Translations under genes and position numbers: made by a program
Shown: positions 35,898 through 47,926 of the stretch, in pieces
How the letters are laid out: the number at the start of each line of letters is the position of its first letter
How positions within the stretch are numbered: position 1 is the first letter of the stretch
Assembly: GCA_008692225.1 (NCBI GenBank)
Contig: VICG01000009.1
Span: 744,001 to 808,000 of the forward strand
DNA from: Monilinia fructicola
Lineage: Eukaryota; Ascomycota; Leotiomycetes; Helotiales; Sclerotiniaceae
Direction of reading: 5' to 3'
Length of the DNA stretch: 64,000 nucleotides
The notes under the pieces: model-generated
Told to the model about the DNA's origin: nothing
The model's input: only the letters and a program-made list of their open reading frames with translations
The model's database searches: none

Positions 35898-37334
35898 ATG
35901 TCGACCATACCATCAAGAACGAGATCAATTCGTAAACCTTCAGAAAGAATAACTAGTCTTAGTCGACCTGATAAATCATCTGTGGCTGCATCCCCCGAAA
36001 ATACGGCATCTCCTAGTCGTTTACCTACCATTAAACCTCGAAGAACAACCATATCAACTGGGCCAGGCACTTCAACATCTATAAGACCTCCGAGTGCAAG
36101 CTCAATTGCCACCAGTAATGCTCCTGCGCGACCACCTTCCACCCGCGCAAATGCAACCAAACTTCCGGCAACTGGACTTGGACTTGCTCGAACAACCTCA
36201 GTTCGAAACACATCTGCTGCAACGTCTGAACCGGTGAAGGATCGTTCAAGACCACCCGTAACTCTGGCGAATCGGCACATCCGTACCTCATCAATCAGTG
36301 CTGCATCCGCTACACGACCAGGTCATTTACGTACAAAATCTTCGTTGACCAGTTTAAATAGCCCCCTCCACTGTCCTCCGCCCACCCAGTCAAACGTCTC
36401 AAAGATCACGCCCACCGAGTCAATCATCACAAAAGATCACAACCGCAAGATGCCCCGGCGAGAACGCGGCCACAGTCTCTGTATGCAGATTCATTAGTTC
36501 GCAAAACCGGCCTTTTCTACTCTCCAACAACACTTTTCTCCTGCCAAAAATGTTGGTTCGAAACCGCACCCTGCGACATTTCTCGCTGCCCCGACACCTA
36601 GTAAACTACCGTCCAACATTGCAATAACGGCGGAAACTGCAAAGCTTCAGAACGAGTTGCTACAGCTACACATACTGCATCGGGATGCAGAGCTGGTTAA
36701 CAGACAATGGAAAGCTAGTGCAAAGAAGAAGCTTGGAGCAAAGTTCCAAGCGGCCGTGAGAAGACATGACGAGTTAGTCAAATTGGAGGTGGAGGCGGCT
36801 GGAAGAATCAATGCTGCGGCTTTAAAAGAGTGGCAGGATATGGGAACTCCAGGATGGGGCCTAGAGGAGAGGATACAATTGCTTGATGAAGTACTCAATG
36901 AAGCTTGGAATCTGGGCGAGCCTGGAGGAAAATATGCGAGGTTAGTGAGAAGATTTGAGAAGTGGGTCATAAGATGTGAGGCGATATTAAGGGACAGAGA
37001 AGATGAAAAGATGTTGGATGAGGACGAAGAGATTGTGTTCATCGAGGAACTGGACATGGGCTGGAAAGATGAATGTTTGGTCTTGAACAGGAAACTTGAA
37101 GGATGGCGAGATGCCCTAGAAGACCTCGGGAGGTTGGAGCAGGTGTCTACAATGGCGAGCGTAGTGGGTGGAGTTAGGGCCTTGGTGGATGGGATGCTTT
37201 TAGAGTTGGAGACCATGGCTCAGATCGAGTCAGATGCAGTGGCACTGGAGCAGGAGTGGATCAAGAGCGTGAATGGGAGTTTGGAGGATGATGGTGATAC
37301 GCCTGTTGCAGGTGCTGTATGGAGATTTATGTAA
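35898..37334 (+). CDS. Basic/coiled-coil protein, frame broken by three apparent +1 indels
   Basis: The N-terminal half is Ser/Thr/Pro/Arg-rich (MSTIPSRTRSIRKPSERITS...). The C-terminal half is a charged, helical region (LQNELLQLHILHRDAELVNR..., EPGGKYARLVRRFEKWVIRC). The frame starting at 35,898 meets TAG at 36,495 but is open again in the same frame from 36,498 to 37,331. Between them the protein-like reading moves forward one base three times: at CCCCC 36,362-36,366, AAAA 36,432-36,435 and AAAA 36,503-36,506. Counting one extra base at each gives a continuous protein of 477 residues through RTRPQSLYADSLVRKPAFST. An intron (for example GTCTCA at 36,396 to TAG at 36,497, 102 bp) is a weaker alternative. 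Family not recognised; a cytoskeletal or scaffold role would only be a guess. Confidence 0.6.
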
Positions 37335-38311
37335 AATCCCATAGATGAGGAACTACATCTTTCGATGCTTTCCCAAAGGCCAATCATAGTCAAAGTAAGG
37401 AGAAACTAGGCTTGACTCTGGCTGATGAAATACTTTTAAATGACAAATTGAAGCGAATTTCACAGAGATGAGAGCCGAGTTCGTGCTCAATATTCATGCG
37501 ACCGAGAAAGACCCTCGAGTGAGCGATCAAAACCTCGTTGTTAATATCTCCCAGCTCCTTGGGACTTTGAAATTGGCTTCACAGCGTCAGAAATGGATGG
37601 TAGATATTGTTCCCACGAATTTTGATGCATCACAAGTGCCCGATGCCCACCCGATGACTGACTGTATTGTCCAATTGTTCAACGTCATGTGTGATGTTCA
37701 TATTTAACCAGGCTCTTGGGATTTAGAGCCCCCATCAAAATCAATTTTGCAATACTTCATCCATTGTTTAGTGAACACTTGATCTCTTGGTAATTCGTGT
37801 CGCTGGGTCAAGATAACAACCGACAGATGTCTCCCCTTGTGGCCTGGCATCATCAATCAAAGAAAATATACAGGACATTATTGCCACTTGGAAAAATTTA
37901 TTTATTCTTATTCTTATTTATGGTATCTCACAAAAGCATATCAAGGGGCCATTCTGTATACCTAGGTAATCCCAGCTATTCCGTTCCAACGGCACTCCAG
38001 TCTCTGCTCCGCCCAGCCCAAAGTACCGTATATACTAACCAAAAACGCCGTTAAACCTTAGCTATGCATAAATGATCATTGTCGAATTCTAATAGAGAAT
38101 TCCTCTACCATAAAACTGAAGAAACCAAATGCTACCAAAACCAAATGCTACCAAACCCGTGAAGGTCTTGAACCTGTATTGATCTCAAAATAAAGTTATT
38201 GACGATCAGTGCACCCCATGTGAGACATGCGCGGAATTCATTCTTTGACTTTTCCTTGGCTTGTGTGATTGTCAGAGAGAGGGAGAAGAATTTTGGAAAA
38301 TCCGTGACCAA
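37335..38311. other. Convergent intergenic region
   Basis: It lies between the 3' ends of two converging genes. A 79-codon open stretch at 37,468-37,707 (LVVNISQLLGTLKLASQRQK) has protein-like composition but no start context or recognised family and may be chance or a further exon. Otherwise nothing is seen. Confidence 0.45.
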
Positions 38312-41300
38312 TCAAACTCGCTGGCTAGCAAAATCCAGGACCTCGCAGTCATCTTCAAAGAAGCCTTCCTCTTCTTCGTTACCTGGGCTCGTGGCACCTG
38401 TAGTACCAGCACCCTTACGCCGTCTTGTAGTAACCACGATTTGCTCCATATCCTCATGACTGCTGTCTGCAATTCTCATTACTCGCTCGATGGCAGAGGA
38501 CGGAAGGGCCCGATGGTAAGAAGAAGTCTCGTAGTCATCCTCTGTAAGTTGAGGTGGACCAACGTCCAGTCTCAAACTTCTTATAGGGCCACCAAATGCC
38601 CAAGCTCTTTTTGATGGTTTAGCCGCAGTAGCATCAGATAAGCCGGTTGTGGATGTGGATGATGATGACGGTGTAGCCCTTTCCTCAGAATAGACTTGGA
38701 GGCTGACACGGCGGTCGGTATGGAATGGCTGATATGGTGCATTTGATTCAATCTCTGCTTGAGGGATTGAACTTTCGGCTCCAGAGGGAGGTGATACTCG
38801 AGTCATTACCTGTCTCGCTTTCCAATTTTCCACTGTATCTCTGGCCAATGCTCCGACACCATCGTCATGCGCTGGCCCTCGCACGATTTTAACATCGGGT
38901 AAAGATGGAATTTGGTACTCGACGTACTTGGCACCCCTGGATGCTTTCTGTTTATCTGCTGGACGATCCGCCCTTCTGCTTTTCACTGTATATATCCGGA
39001 TGATGCCCCCGCCAACAGCGAAGACAGAATCGCCACATCTCCCGTTGTAGAACCTGACGCAGTTTGGGTTAGGGATGATTCTGCTCTTGGGGAGGTGCAA
39101 TTTCGTCCCACCCGACTTTCGCATTTCGTTCATCTTCCCCGTTGCAGCGCCCACCGAACGACTAATTCCAGCTGCCAGTGCCTGTGTCCCCTGACCCGCT
39201 TGTGACTTTACACTAGCAGCGGTGATGCCGGGTATACCAGCACTACTTCGGCGTTGGCGAGAACTTACTAGAGGTCGAGCTACGGTCCACAACGATGAGA
39301 CAGCGCTTGAAGCCACCCCAACAGCAGATCGCGCGGCGTTATTGGCATCGAGGCTCGCCTGATCAGAGCTGCCAGAGTGAATACGTCGACGTGGAGGGGG
39401 CCAGGTAAAAGCGCTAGCTGGAAGATCGAGTATATGAACCGTTCCAGGCTCAGTAACCATTGCAGCACGCTCACCGTGTGGCGCGCAGTCCATACGACAT
39501 CCACAATCCGTGCAATAGTCATGCGTGAGAACTGTGCAATCTGTCGAACATGTGGTCCATGTACGCCTCCGCCTTGAGAGCCCCCTTTCAGGAGAGACGA
39601 CCTCGAATAGTGCAATCGCATAAGATCCCAGACAAATTGAACATCCCCCTTACTACTTGCCGTGAACAAAGCGAGACCGCTAGGCGCAAGCGACAGAAAA
39701 ACTACATCCGTGGGGCACGGGGAAGGTAGCTAAGGGGTGAATCGACGATCCCGAGGTTTGCTGCATGAGCGAGTCTAGGTCCAAAATTGATATCAGTCCA
39801 GGATCCTTGCTCGTCGTGCTTCCTTGGTTGTTGAGTCCATGAGTAGGAGGAAACTGAGGAGAAATATTTTGCGGAGCCGAATATGGGTTCCCACCATTAT
39901 TTTGCTGGGGCGAAGTGGTTTTGTTCCAGTAACTGTTCCAGTATTGAGCACCTTGCTTCCCAACGTATCCTGAAATCTCAACGATGCCCTGAGTTGCAGC
40001 CTGAAGAACTTGCTTCAACATCCCTTCACCACCAGGAGTATCCACTAGGCAGTTCACCGCAGGAAGATGAGGCGGAACCAGTGAGTTTAAACCAGGTATT
40101 CGCCCCGCCGCCAGGGCTTCTGGGACAACAGCGCGGAGCGAGACTTGAGAAGTTGCGGCCGAGGGACAATATGCTAACCAACGTCCATTCAAAGATAGTA
40201 TCGAGGCTTTGTATTGAGATCGTGGGCTGGCTTCAGGTTGACGTCCACCCTCAGCAGGATTGTTGAAAACTGCTGGATCCACAGAGAGACCATGTTGAAC
40301 GGTTGTCCATACCTTTCCAATACACTTGATGTCGATTCCTGACACACTGTTTTCCCGCTGTCGAAATATATCCAGGTTTCACCAGTGATACCCGAGGCCA
40401 CGACAACATTACCCCTGTCCGCTCGAATTGTGAAAGAACCAACAGGAGCTGGTGGTGTGAACAATGGACTTGATGGAGGTATTGATGAGTGTGCTTTTGG
40501 AGTGGATAGTAACGTAGCAACATGTTTCTTTGTACTCAGCGAGTATACTTCAACCGTTGTTTGATAAGATTCCATCAAGTCATCATCGACGTCGCTATCG
40601 ACAGAGTGGGCAGGTAGTCTTGGGGAGTCTTGACCATCTTCATTGATAGATATCGGTGGATTTTCAGCAGGCACACTATCTTCGGCACTGGATCTGTCAC
40701 TTATTGCTCGCACGGGACCGTGGATAACGACAGAGATCAAGGGATATTGGAAGGGATGTTCAGCTGGCGCAGTCCACGGAAGTATCTTGGCGTTGTAGAC
40801 TCCACCTCTCAAACCATCTAAAGTGACTATCTTATTTAGACCTCTCTTGGTCACATTGTGAATCCTTAGCCCACCCTCAAATCCAGTAACGATGACGCTG
40901 TTCGGGGGTTTATTTGCATCTTGAGCTGGATAACTATCGAACCCACAATAAAAGCCTCTCTCACCCGGCACTAGACCCGGAATTCTTGGTGGTAACATAA
41001 GATTGGCATCGGGTGCTCCATGGAAGTGGGCTTGGGGTTGATGTGGCAGTGGTGGATAAGGACTATATCGTGACGCTGGTGAGTGCTGTGAATACATCGA
41101 GGTACGTCGAGCTGCATAGGGCAAAGGAGGATGGTAATCTTTCAGGACTGAATGAAAGGTTTCCATCAAGTTGATAGCTTAACGGTCTCCTACGACTTAT
41201 TGTATTGAGAGGCGGAGAAGATGAGGGAACGCGACTATCGGGAGACCCCCTTTGTTCTTTCACAGAATAGCCATAGTTTGTGATTTTATCTTCATACGAG

Positions 41301-41808
41301 GATGGTAATGTAGGAGGAGATTCACCGAGACTTATCAAGTTGTTTGGAGAACTGGAAAGTGCCGAAATATTCTTTGCCCATTCATTTGTATTATGCGTCA
41401 CCGAAGAGCCTTGAGAAGTCGATGATAGCGCGTCCAACATAGGGGATGTCACAGAACTTTCATTTTGTGTAGAAAGCACTGGCTTCGTCTCTGGAGATGG
41501 AGTCTGAGAGGTCATCACGGCAGATTTGTTCTTGCTAGAAGAGGAAGAGTTGGCAGATTAGCAAGTGAATATGCCAATGAAGTTGATCATCAAGTCGAGG
41601 AAGTAACTCACGATGATTTCGCGGCATTACTCTTCGTCACCGCGGCCATAACTCCTCCAGAGCCACCGCCATCCCTCGCCGTCCCATTCTTCTTGTTGTT
41701 CTTGGTAGGAATCTGTACTCCAGTTGAAGGGCCTTTCTGTCCCGCTTTGGTAGGCTGTGATGTTCCGCTCGAAGTATGGTTAATTTCGTTATCAAATGAG
41801 GTGGGCAT
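38312..41808 (-). CDS. WD40/BCAS3-like (ATG18-related) protein, with four apparent frameshifts
   Basis: Exon 1 is 41,808-41,612 (MPTSFDNEINHTSSG...NAAKSS). The intron 41,611-41,535 (GTGAGT..CTAG, 77 bp) joins to KNKSAVMTSQTPSPET. The rest is one long exon to 38,312. WD-repeat-like parts include FEGGLRIHNV, FTASSKGDVQFVWDL and MVTEPGTVHILDL; the last two belong to a stretch typical of BCAS3-domain proteins, relatives of ATG18-type phosphoinositide-binding propellers linked to autophagy. The frame jumps at about 41,118-41,169, at TTTT 40,350-40,353 (one base missing), at AAAAA 39,697-39,701 (one extra) and at GCGCGC 39,480-39,487. Correcting these gives 1138 residues ending DDCEVLDFASQRV, with a total exactly divisible by three. 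The function is inferred from the family only. Confidence 0.6.
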
Positions 41809-42174
41809 TCAAATGGCTATAGAGTCCTCTGATAAAGACTTCTGAGATTCTGCAGTTATTCCAGTGCTTATTATTTAGGATTGGGTCGCTGTGAAAGATG
41901 ATTGAACAATGAGGGTGCGATATGTTTCGAAATGTCCGACACTTTTCATACAATTAATTCCCTCGGGGTTTCCTGAACAAGCAGAATTCAGGAGAACACT
42001 CGGGGAATCTCAGGTAAACGAATGTGACTTAGAGTATCATGAATCGATTTGTTTGTGTATAGGAAAATCTTTAGGGAATGAAAAAGAAAGGTAAGTAAGT
42101 AGTATTTAAAAAATGTATAAATATATTGTAGTGTAGTGTGTTGTGTTGTGTTGTATTGTATTAGTATTGTATAA

Positions 42175-42217
<43 letters not shown>

Positions 42218-44231
42218 CTGCTCACTCTTTCTTTGTAGAAGAGCTCCTGAGTCTAAAGCCGGTGGAGGTGATGGTGTACTCCGTATGTTTGCGGTATCAA
42301 GTGTATCATAGAGGGGCAATGCCAAGAGTGGGGAGATCATGTACACCTGAGCAGTGGGCACGAGTGACTGACTGATATCGATATCGATTGACCAACCCGT
42401 CATTTGGTTTATGATTCAGATATAATATGTGTGTGTGTGTATAGATGGGTAGGTATAGAAAGAAAGAAAGGAAGAAAGAAATAAATAGATCAATATATTT
42501 ATATATATAGATGTATATATGTATGTATGTATATATGTAAATGTATATGTATATGCACGTGTATGTGTATGTGTGTGTGTAAATATACATATATACATAT
42601 ATATATATATATAATGTATCAAAAATAACCTAGAATGGTTAGATTATTAATATTATTAAAGATACGGAGTATTTTGAGAATACCTCCAGCGTGACATATA
42701 TGTATGGATATACCTAGGGATACAGATGTGTTGGATATATCTTAAGTATATGTATATGGATACCCTTAATTATATGTTTAATGATACTTATATCCCTTTA
42801 ATCCATGGATGGAGGAGATGAGATACGTAGAATCAGATATGACTACCTATCTACTAAGTCATAATTATCTATGGATATATCCAATAGATCAAGTCTGGTA
42901 TGCATATATATATGTTATATATATGTTATATATATGTTATATATATGTTATATATATGTTATATATATGTTATATATATGTTATATATATGTTATATTGG
43001 TTCATTCATTCATTCATTCTTATAAACTCCCTATTCATGCATTACAAGGAACTTTGGAATACCTACCACATAGCAACATACCTGAATACCTACTAAGTCG
43101 TCCGTATGATCGATCATTCTCAATCCTTCCAAGGTTACCTCCAACATCCATAATCCATCCATACATTTACCTTTTGATCTGTCCAGACTCCATAGCAGGT
43201 ATCATGGATGCCATTCTTATTATCCTTTGTGCTAGTGTTAAATCAACCAATCAATATACTTTAAATCAATGAATGAATGAACTTTATATTGTATATCACT
43301 ACTACACCGCACAATGCTTTGCATCTGATCCTACCTATTCTTCTACACAGGTAGTAAGTAGACAAGGTTCTACCATAGACCTACTCTAGATAAGTATTCA
43401 AGTAGCACAATGGCGGTGTTCATTACGGGCTCTTTTCGTTAGCCCAGTAAGTCATGGGATTACTTTTGGTATATATATACCGCTCATCCTTTATCGTATG
43501 TAGGTATTTGCTATATGGATGATTCCCTATACTGACGTTTGTTCTTCCGCAAAACCTCATACTCAAGATTCTAGCTACCTATATGTCCAAGTAGCTATCT
43601 CAGAAGCAGAAAATCTCATACTTATAGTCTTCCCTTGACTAACCTGGCACAAGCTATACCTGAACCAAACATGTTCAAAACAATCGAGATACTTCTAGGT
43701 TATAAATATGACTACCTAGGTATGTATGAGTGCCCTGACTTCTGTGCAGGTTTCTGGATTAGCGATTACGTGCGAAACATACGGCCATCAAAAGGTATAC
43801 CCAATGGCAGATCACGCATGATCAAGAGATTGCTTCCTCGATTGCTAAGTGATAATAGAATACCATCACATGCAGGTACAGAAAACTCATCATTGCTTGG
43901 GTAGAAAGGGTTTGATGAACACAAATTCAACATTGAACCATCCGGATTGGCTTGTGACAACATAAGATTCTAATTTCTCAATTGGGACCGTCACTAAGAC
44001 CATACATAAGCCGAGGAATGGTATCTAAACATCGTGAGCATTTTACACGTACACAAATTCCTTGCAAATGCCGAAGAGATCATGCCCATCCTTTCCACAA
44101 TTTGCGCCGGACTTTCCATAGGCTCCCACTGACTACCAGGCGACATTCAATGAGTTTAATTCCACGTAGGGATAATATTTCTCTGTCGCGACACCAATTC
44201 CATTAAGCAAATTCGCCAGAGTATGACCCAT
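41809..44231. other. Intergenic region rich in microsatellites
   Basis: No convincing gene. It contains GTT triplet runs at about 42,175-42,220, TG/TA-rich repeats at about 42,425-42,615, an array of TATATATGTTA (about 42,900-42,996), ATTC repeats at about 43,000-43,020 and scattered CCTACC/GTAGGT-like motifs. An 89-codon open stretch at 43,635-43,904 has no recognisable feature. Confidence 0.6.
42900..42996 (+). repeat. TATATATGTTA minisatellite
   Basis: About eight tandem copies of the 11-bp unit TATATATGTTA, followed by a short ATTC run. Confidence 0.9.
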
Positions 44232-44705
44232 TTACGCCTTCTTCTTCGAAGCCGCCTTCGCTTTGGCAGCCTTCTTTCTGTTGCTTCTGATCATGACTAC
44301 ACTCAAAAAGGATCCCACTACAGCCGATGCCAATAGGATAAGGATAACAGGTATTCTAATTGCCCAGACTCGAGGAGGGAATACATTTTGAAGAGGATGA
44401 TCGGAGTCAACGAATGGCTGGTTCCCAAGAATTAGTTTCCAAAAAAATTGTGTTGATCAAATTGTTTGGGATTGATGAGAGGGAGTATATTCGTACCATA
44501 AGAAGAGTCCAGATAGTGTAGTAAAGGAAGACGACCGAAGCAGCGACGAGCATCGCAAGGCCAACAAGTTGATCGAGCTGTGAAGGTTTGTTAGTATAGT
44601 ATAACACCCAGCATAACTTGCGTTGCGCGGCGGGAGATCATCTCTGTCTATGGCTGGCAAGGACAGATCAATAATATCAATAATATCATGGATTTCACTT
44701 ACCAT
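44232..44705 (-). CDS. dpm2: Dolichol phosphate-mannose synthase regulatory subunit DPM2
   Basis: Three coding exons: 44,705-44,703 (the ATG alone), 44,577-44,497 and 44,417-44,232, giving 89 residues. Introns are 44,702-44,578 (GTAAGT..CACAG, 125 bp) and 44,496-44,418 (GTACGA..ACCAG, 79 bp). The protein has two membrane helices: LDQLVGLAMLVAASVVFLYY (about 2-25) and VWAIRIPVILILLASAVVGS (about 46-70), separated by the PFVDSDHPLQNVFPPR loop and followed by a Lys/Ala-rich tail ending KAASKKKA. This is the standard two-helix layout of DPM2, the ER membrane subunit that stabilises the catalytic DPM1 and helps make dolichol-phosphate-mannose for N-glycans, O-mannosylation and GPI anchors. A start at 44,607 in the intron would add an atypical MLYYTNKPSQ lead, so the split ATG is preferred. 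Confidence 0.9.
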
Positions 44706-45427
44706 TGTTGCAATAGACGTTTAAAGGAGCGTGATAGAAACAAATCCGAATATCGGAAGCTTAGAAATTATGAGATGGTTAGGTTGTGGATGAAGTATTC
44801 AATTTATTATTACAGTACAGTAGGTACGGGTAGTTCCAATCCCATTCATTTCCCTGCCCGTCAGTCAATCTGGTCTTTCGCAATCCAATCATAATTCGGG
44901 TGACTGTAATAAAATACCATGTACCTGCAGTAAACAAGGGGTGGTTCTTATTGGGCCTAAGGTCCAATATCATCTATCTACAGTACTGTCCGTATCCATC
45001 GGATCACTTTTGCACCTCCAGGAGTCCAGGTTACCTAGGTAAACCTTATTTTTGTTTAGCGCGATTCCTGCGTCTAAATTTATTACTTTACTCAACTTTA
45101 CCTTGGGAACCAACCTTCCACTTGCCATCAATATAATAATAATACGTTTTAGTCGTCAACTCCATACAATATAAAATTCAACCCAACGATTTACACACTC
45201 ACTATTTTCTACAGGCAGTGGAACTTCTTGGTATTGATATCTCGGTACTCCAAATGTACTAGGGGCATAGACCTGTTATCCTACCTACCACTTGCGACAG
45301 CCCCATCGCGGTCGACAAGTTTGTGAAGTGTAGCTTTCATACAGTCGCAACATCAAGGAGCTTCATTATAACATCATTGACACTCATTGGAATTGGCATT
45401 GGTATTGGTACTGAAAATACCGGTCAT
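44706..45427. other. Divergent intergenic region between dpm2 and cwc22
   Basis: It holds both promoters and 5' UTRs. Nothing specific is recognisable beyond an in-frame upstream extension of the cwc22 reading frame (45,323-45,427) that looks non-conserved and ends in a GIGIGIG run. Confidence 0.5.
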
Positions 45428-47926
45428 ATGTCGCAAAACGACCCAAATACGATGGCTACTTCTATTGTTTCCGATGATAGGAGCATGGAGGAGAGATCTA
45501 CCAATCGCGTACCTACTTCTCCACGGCGCCGTTCTTCGAATACTGGAAAACAATCAGATCGCGAATATCGAAGCAGAGACACGGCTGTCGTCAAGGAAAG
45601 ATCTGAGGAAGAAAAACAAGCTGCCGCGAAAGCCGAATATGAGAAACTTCTTACGATGCGATCTGGTGGTACCTATATTCCACCTGCACGCCTGCGAGCC
45701 CTACAATCCCAGATCACAGATAAAACTAGCAAAGAATATCAACGAATGGCATGGGAAGCCCTGAAGAAGTCTATAAATGGCTTGATCAACAAGGTCAATG
45801 TCTCAAATATCAAACATATTGTGCCAGAGTTATTTGGGGAGAATTTAATCAGAGGTCGAGGGTTATTCTGTAGGAGCATCATGAAGGCCCAAGCAGCCAG
45901 TTTACCATTCACGCCAATATATGCTGCAATGGCCGCGATTGTCAATACAAAGCTTCCCCAAGTTGGAGAGCTTCTTTTGAAGCGCCTTGTCGTACAATTT
46001 AAGAAAGGATTCAAAAGAAACGATAAGGCTGTATGCCTTTCTGCCACCGCATTCATTGCCCACCTTTGTAACCAACAGGTAGCAAACGAAATGGTTGCAG
46101 CCCAGATCTTGTTGCTACTTCTCAACAAACCGACGGACGATAGTGTCGAAATCGCGGTTGGATTAACGCGTGAGGTTGGCCAACATTTGGAAGAGATGAG
46201 CGGGCCTATTGCTCTAGCGGTGTTCGATCAGTTCCGAAACATTTTGAATGAGGCAGACATCGACAAACGGGTACAATATATGATTGAAGTTCTCTTTCAA
46301 GTTCGAAAAGACAAATACAAGGATAATCCTGCAATCAAAGAAGAGTTAGATCTTGTAGAGGAGGAAGATCAGATCACACACCGCACGGCTTTGGATGATG
46401 AGATTGACGTTCAGGATGGGCTTAACATTTTCAAGTTCGATCCTGAATGGGAAAAAAATGAAGAGTTATACAAACGGCTTAAAGCAGAAATCCTTGGGGA
46501 GGGAAGTGATGACGAAGACGATGAGGATGAAGAAGATGATAGCGAGGATGATGAGGAGAAAAAGGAGGAAAAGGCTTTGGAAATCAAGGATCAGAGCAAT
46601 ACTGATCTAGTCAACTTACGACGAACTATATACTTGACTATCATGTCTAGTATCGACCCTGAAGAATGTTGTCACAAGCTGATGAAAGTCACACTGCCAC
46701 CTGGACAGGAGCCAGAACTTCCTTCCATGGTCATTGAATGTTGCTCTCAGGAGAGAACTTACTCGAAGTTTTATGGCCTCATTGGGGAGCGGTTTGCGAA
46801 GATAAATCGTCTTTGGACTGATCTTTTCGAGCAATCATTTGCAAAGTATTACGATACCATCCATCGTTATGAGACGAACAGACTACGAAACATTGCGAGA
46901 TTTTTTGGCCATCTTCTCAGCTCTGACGCTATCGGCTGGCACGTTTTGTCTATTGTACATCTTAACGAAGAGGAGACAACATCAAGCAGTCGTATTTTTA
47001 TCAAGATTCTTTTCCAAGATCTGTCGGAGGCAATGGGGATGGCAAAATTGCAAGCTCGACTGAAGGATGATATTCTACGACCTTATTTCGATGGATTATT
47101 TCCCCACGATAACCCTCGCAACACAAGGTTTTCCATCAACTACTTTACAAGTATCGGAATGGGCGCTATCACGGAAGAGATGCGCGAGTATCTCCAGAAC
47201 ATGCCCAAACCAGCACTACCCACATTGCCGGCGGCTGCTGAAGATGCTGCATCTGACTCTGAAAGCTCGGTTTCTAGTTATTCATCTTATACCGGCTCAT
47301 CGTATTCACGATCTCGCTCGCCATCTCGAACTCGTGGTATTGATAGAAGACGTTCAATTTCTAGGACACCACCACGAATTAGCAAAGGAAAGGGGGACAG
47401 AAGAGGAAGGAGCTTGACGAGATCTCTTTCCAGGTCAATCACACCACCCCGTCAAGGTGGAAGGCGAACTTCACTTTCCGTGACACCTCCACGCCGAGGA
47501 CGCAGAGACTCAAGTCTTTCCAGATCGAGATCCAGATCTCGCTCACCATATTCTCAACGAACAAGGCGCCGAGATAGCTTCTCGGAAACTCCACCTAGGA
47601 GGAATAGATCCCTGAGCGAATCAAGATCGCCTCCCAGAAGGAAGGCAGCGAGAAGAAACACATCTTCAATCAGTGCAGCCCCTCGAAAACGCCAAGGTAC
47701 AAGCATTTCAAGATCCCCCTCACCTCAAAGACTTGCCACGAGAGACAGCCTATCCAGGTCACCCCCACCAAGAGCATCTCGGCGGGGCAATGGCTATTCG
47801 AGGTCTCCATCCCCAACGCGAAACACACGCAGAGTCAGCAGATCCATTTCTCCACCCTCTAAACGGAGACGCGACTATACTATTTCTAGATCTCCACCAC
47901 CAAAACGAGGACGGAGATATGATTAG
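45428..47926 (+). CDS. cwc22: Pre-mRNA-splicing factor CWC22
   Basis: An intact, intronless 832-residue protein. It has a short charged N-terminus; a MIF4G domain (about residues 103-290: [60 protein letters not shown]); an acidic linker ([17 protein letters not shown], about 361-385); an MA3 domain (about 394-545: [40 protein letters not shown]); and a long Arg/Ser tail (about 607-832) full of SRSRSRSP and TPPRRG repeats. CWC22 is a spliceosome component that bridges to eIF4A3 and starts exon-junction complex loading. The frame is open from 45,323, but ATG 45,428 ([12 protein letters not shown]) is chosen because the earlier residues look like chance translation. The RS tail is longer than the fungal minimum but normal for filamentous species. 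Confidence 0.93.
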   Translation: MSQNDPNTMATSIVSDDRSMEERSTNRVPTSPRRRSSNTGKQSDREYRSRDTAVVKERSEEEKQAAAKAEYEKLLTMRSGGTYIPPARLRALQSQITDKTSKEYQRMAWEALKKSINGLINKVNVSNIKHIVPELFGENLIRGRGLFCRSIMKAQAASLPFTPIYAAMAAIVNTKLPQVGELLLKRLVVQFKKGFKRNDKAVCLSATAFIAHLCNQQVANEMVAAQILLLLLNKPTDDSVEIAVGLTREVGQHLEEMSGPIALAVFDQFRNILNEADIDKRVQYMIEVLFQVRKDKYKDNPAIKEELDLVEEEDQITHRTALDDEIDVQDGLNIFKFDPEWEKNEELYKRLKAEILGEGSDDEDDEDEEDDSEDDEEKKEEKALEIKDQSNTDLVNLRRTIYLTIMSSIDPEECCHKLMKVTLPPGQEPELPSMVIECCSQERTYSKFYGLIGERFAKINRLWTDLFEQSFAKYYDTIHRYETNRLRNIARFFGHLLSSDAIGWHVLSIVHLNEEETTSSSRIFIKILFQDLSEAMGMAKLQARLKDDILRPYFDGLFPHDNPRNTRFSINYFTSIGMGAITEEMREYLQNMPKPALPTLPAAAEDAASDSESSVSSYSSYTGSSYSRSRSPSRTRGIDRRRSISRTPPRISKGKGDRRGRSLTRSLSRSITPPRQGGRRTSLSVTPPRRGRRDSSLSRSRSRSRSPYSQRTRRRDSFSETPPRRNRSLSESRSPPRRKAARRNTSSISAAPRKRQGTSISRSPSPQRLATRDSLSRSPPPRASRRGNGYSRSPSPTRNTRRVSRSISPPSKRRRDYTISRSPPPKRGRRYD

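Noticed and set aside
35891..36280. Antisense 129-codon open frame
   Set aside because: It is a shadow of the Ser/Thr/Pro-rich coding strand, with no start context or domain.
36396..36497. An intron instead of frameshifts in the basic/coiled-coil gene
   Set aside because: The donor GTCTCA is very weak and no good branch site is seen, while stepwise +1 shifts at three homopolymers give a smoother protein. Not excluded.
38312..41808. Programmed ribosomal frameshifting as explanation of the jumps
   Set aside because: There are four jumps in both directions in one gene, without slippery-site plus structure pattern, and other genes nearby show the same type of run-length indel.
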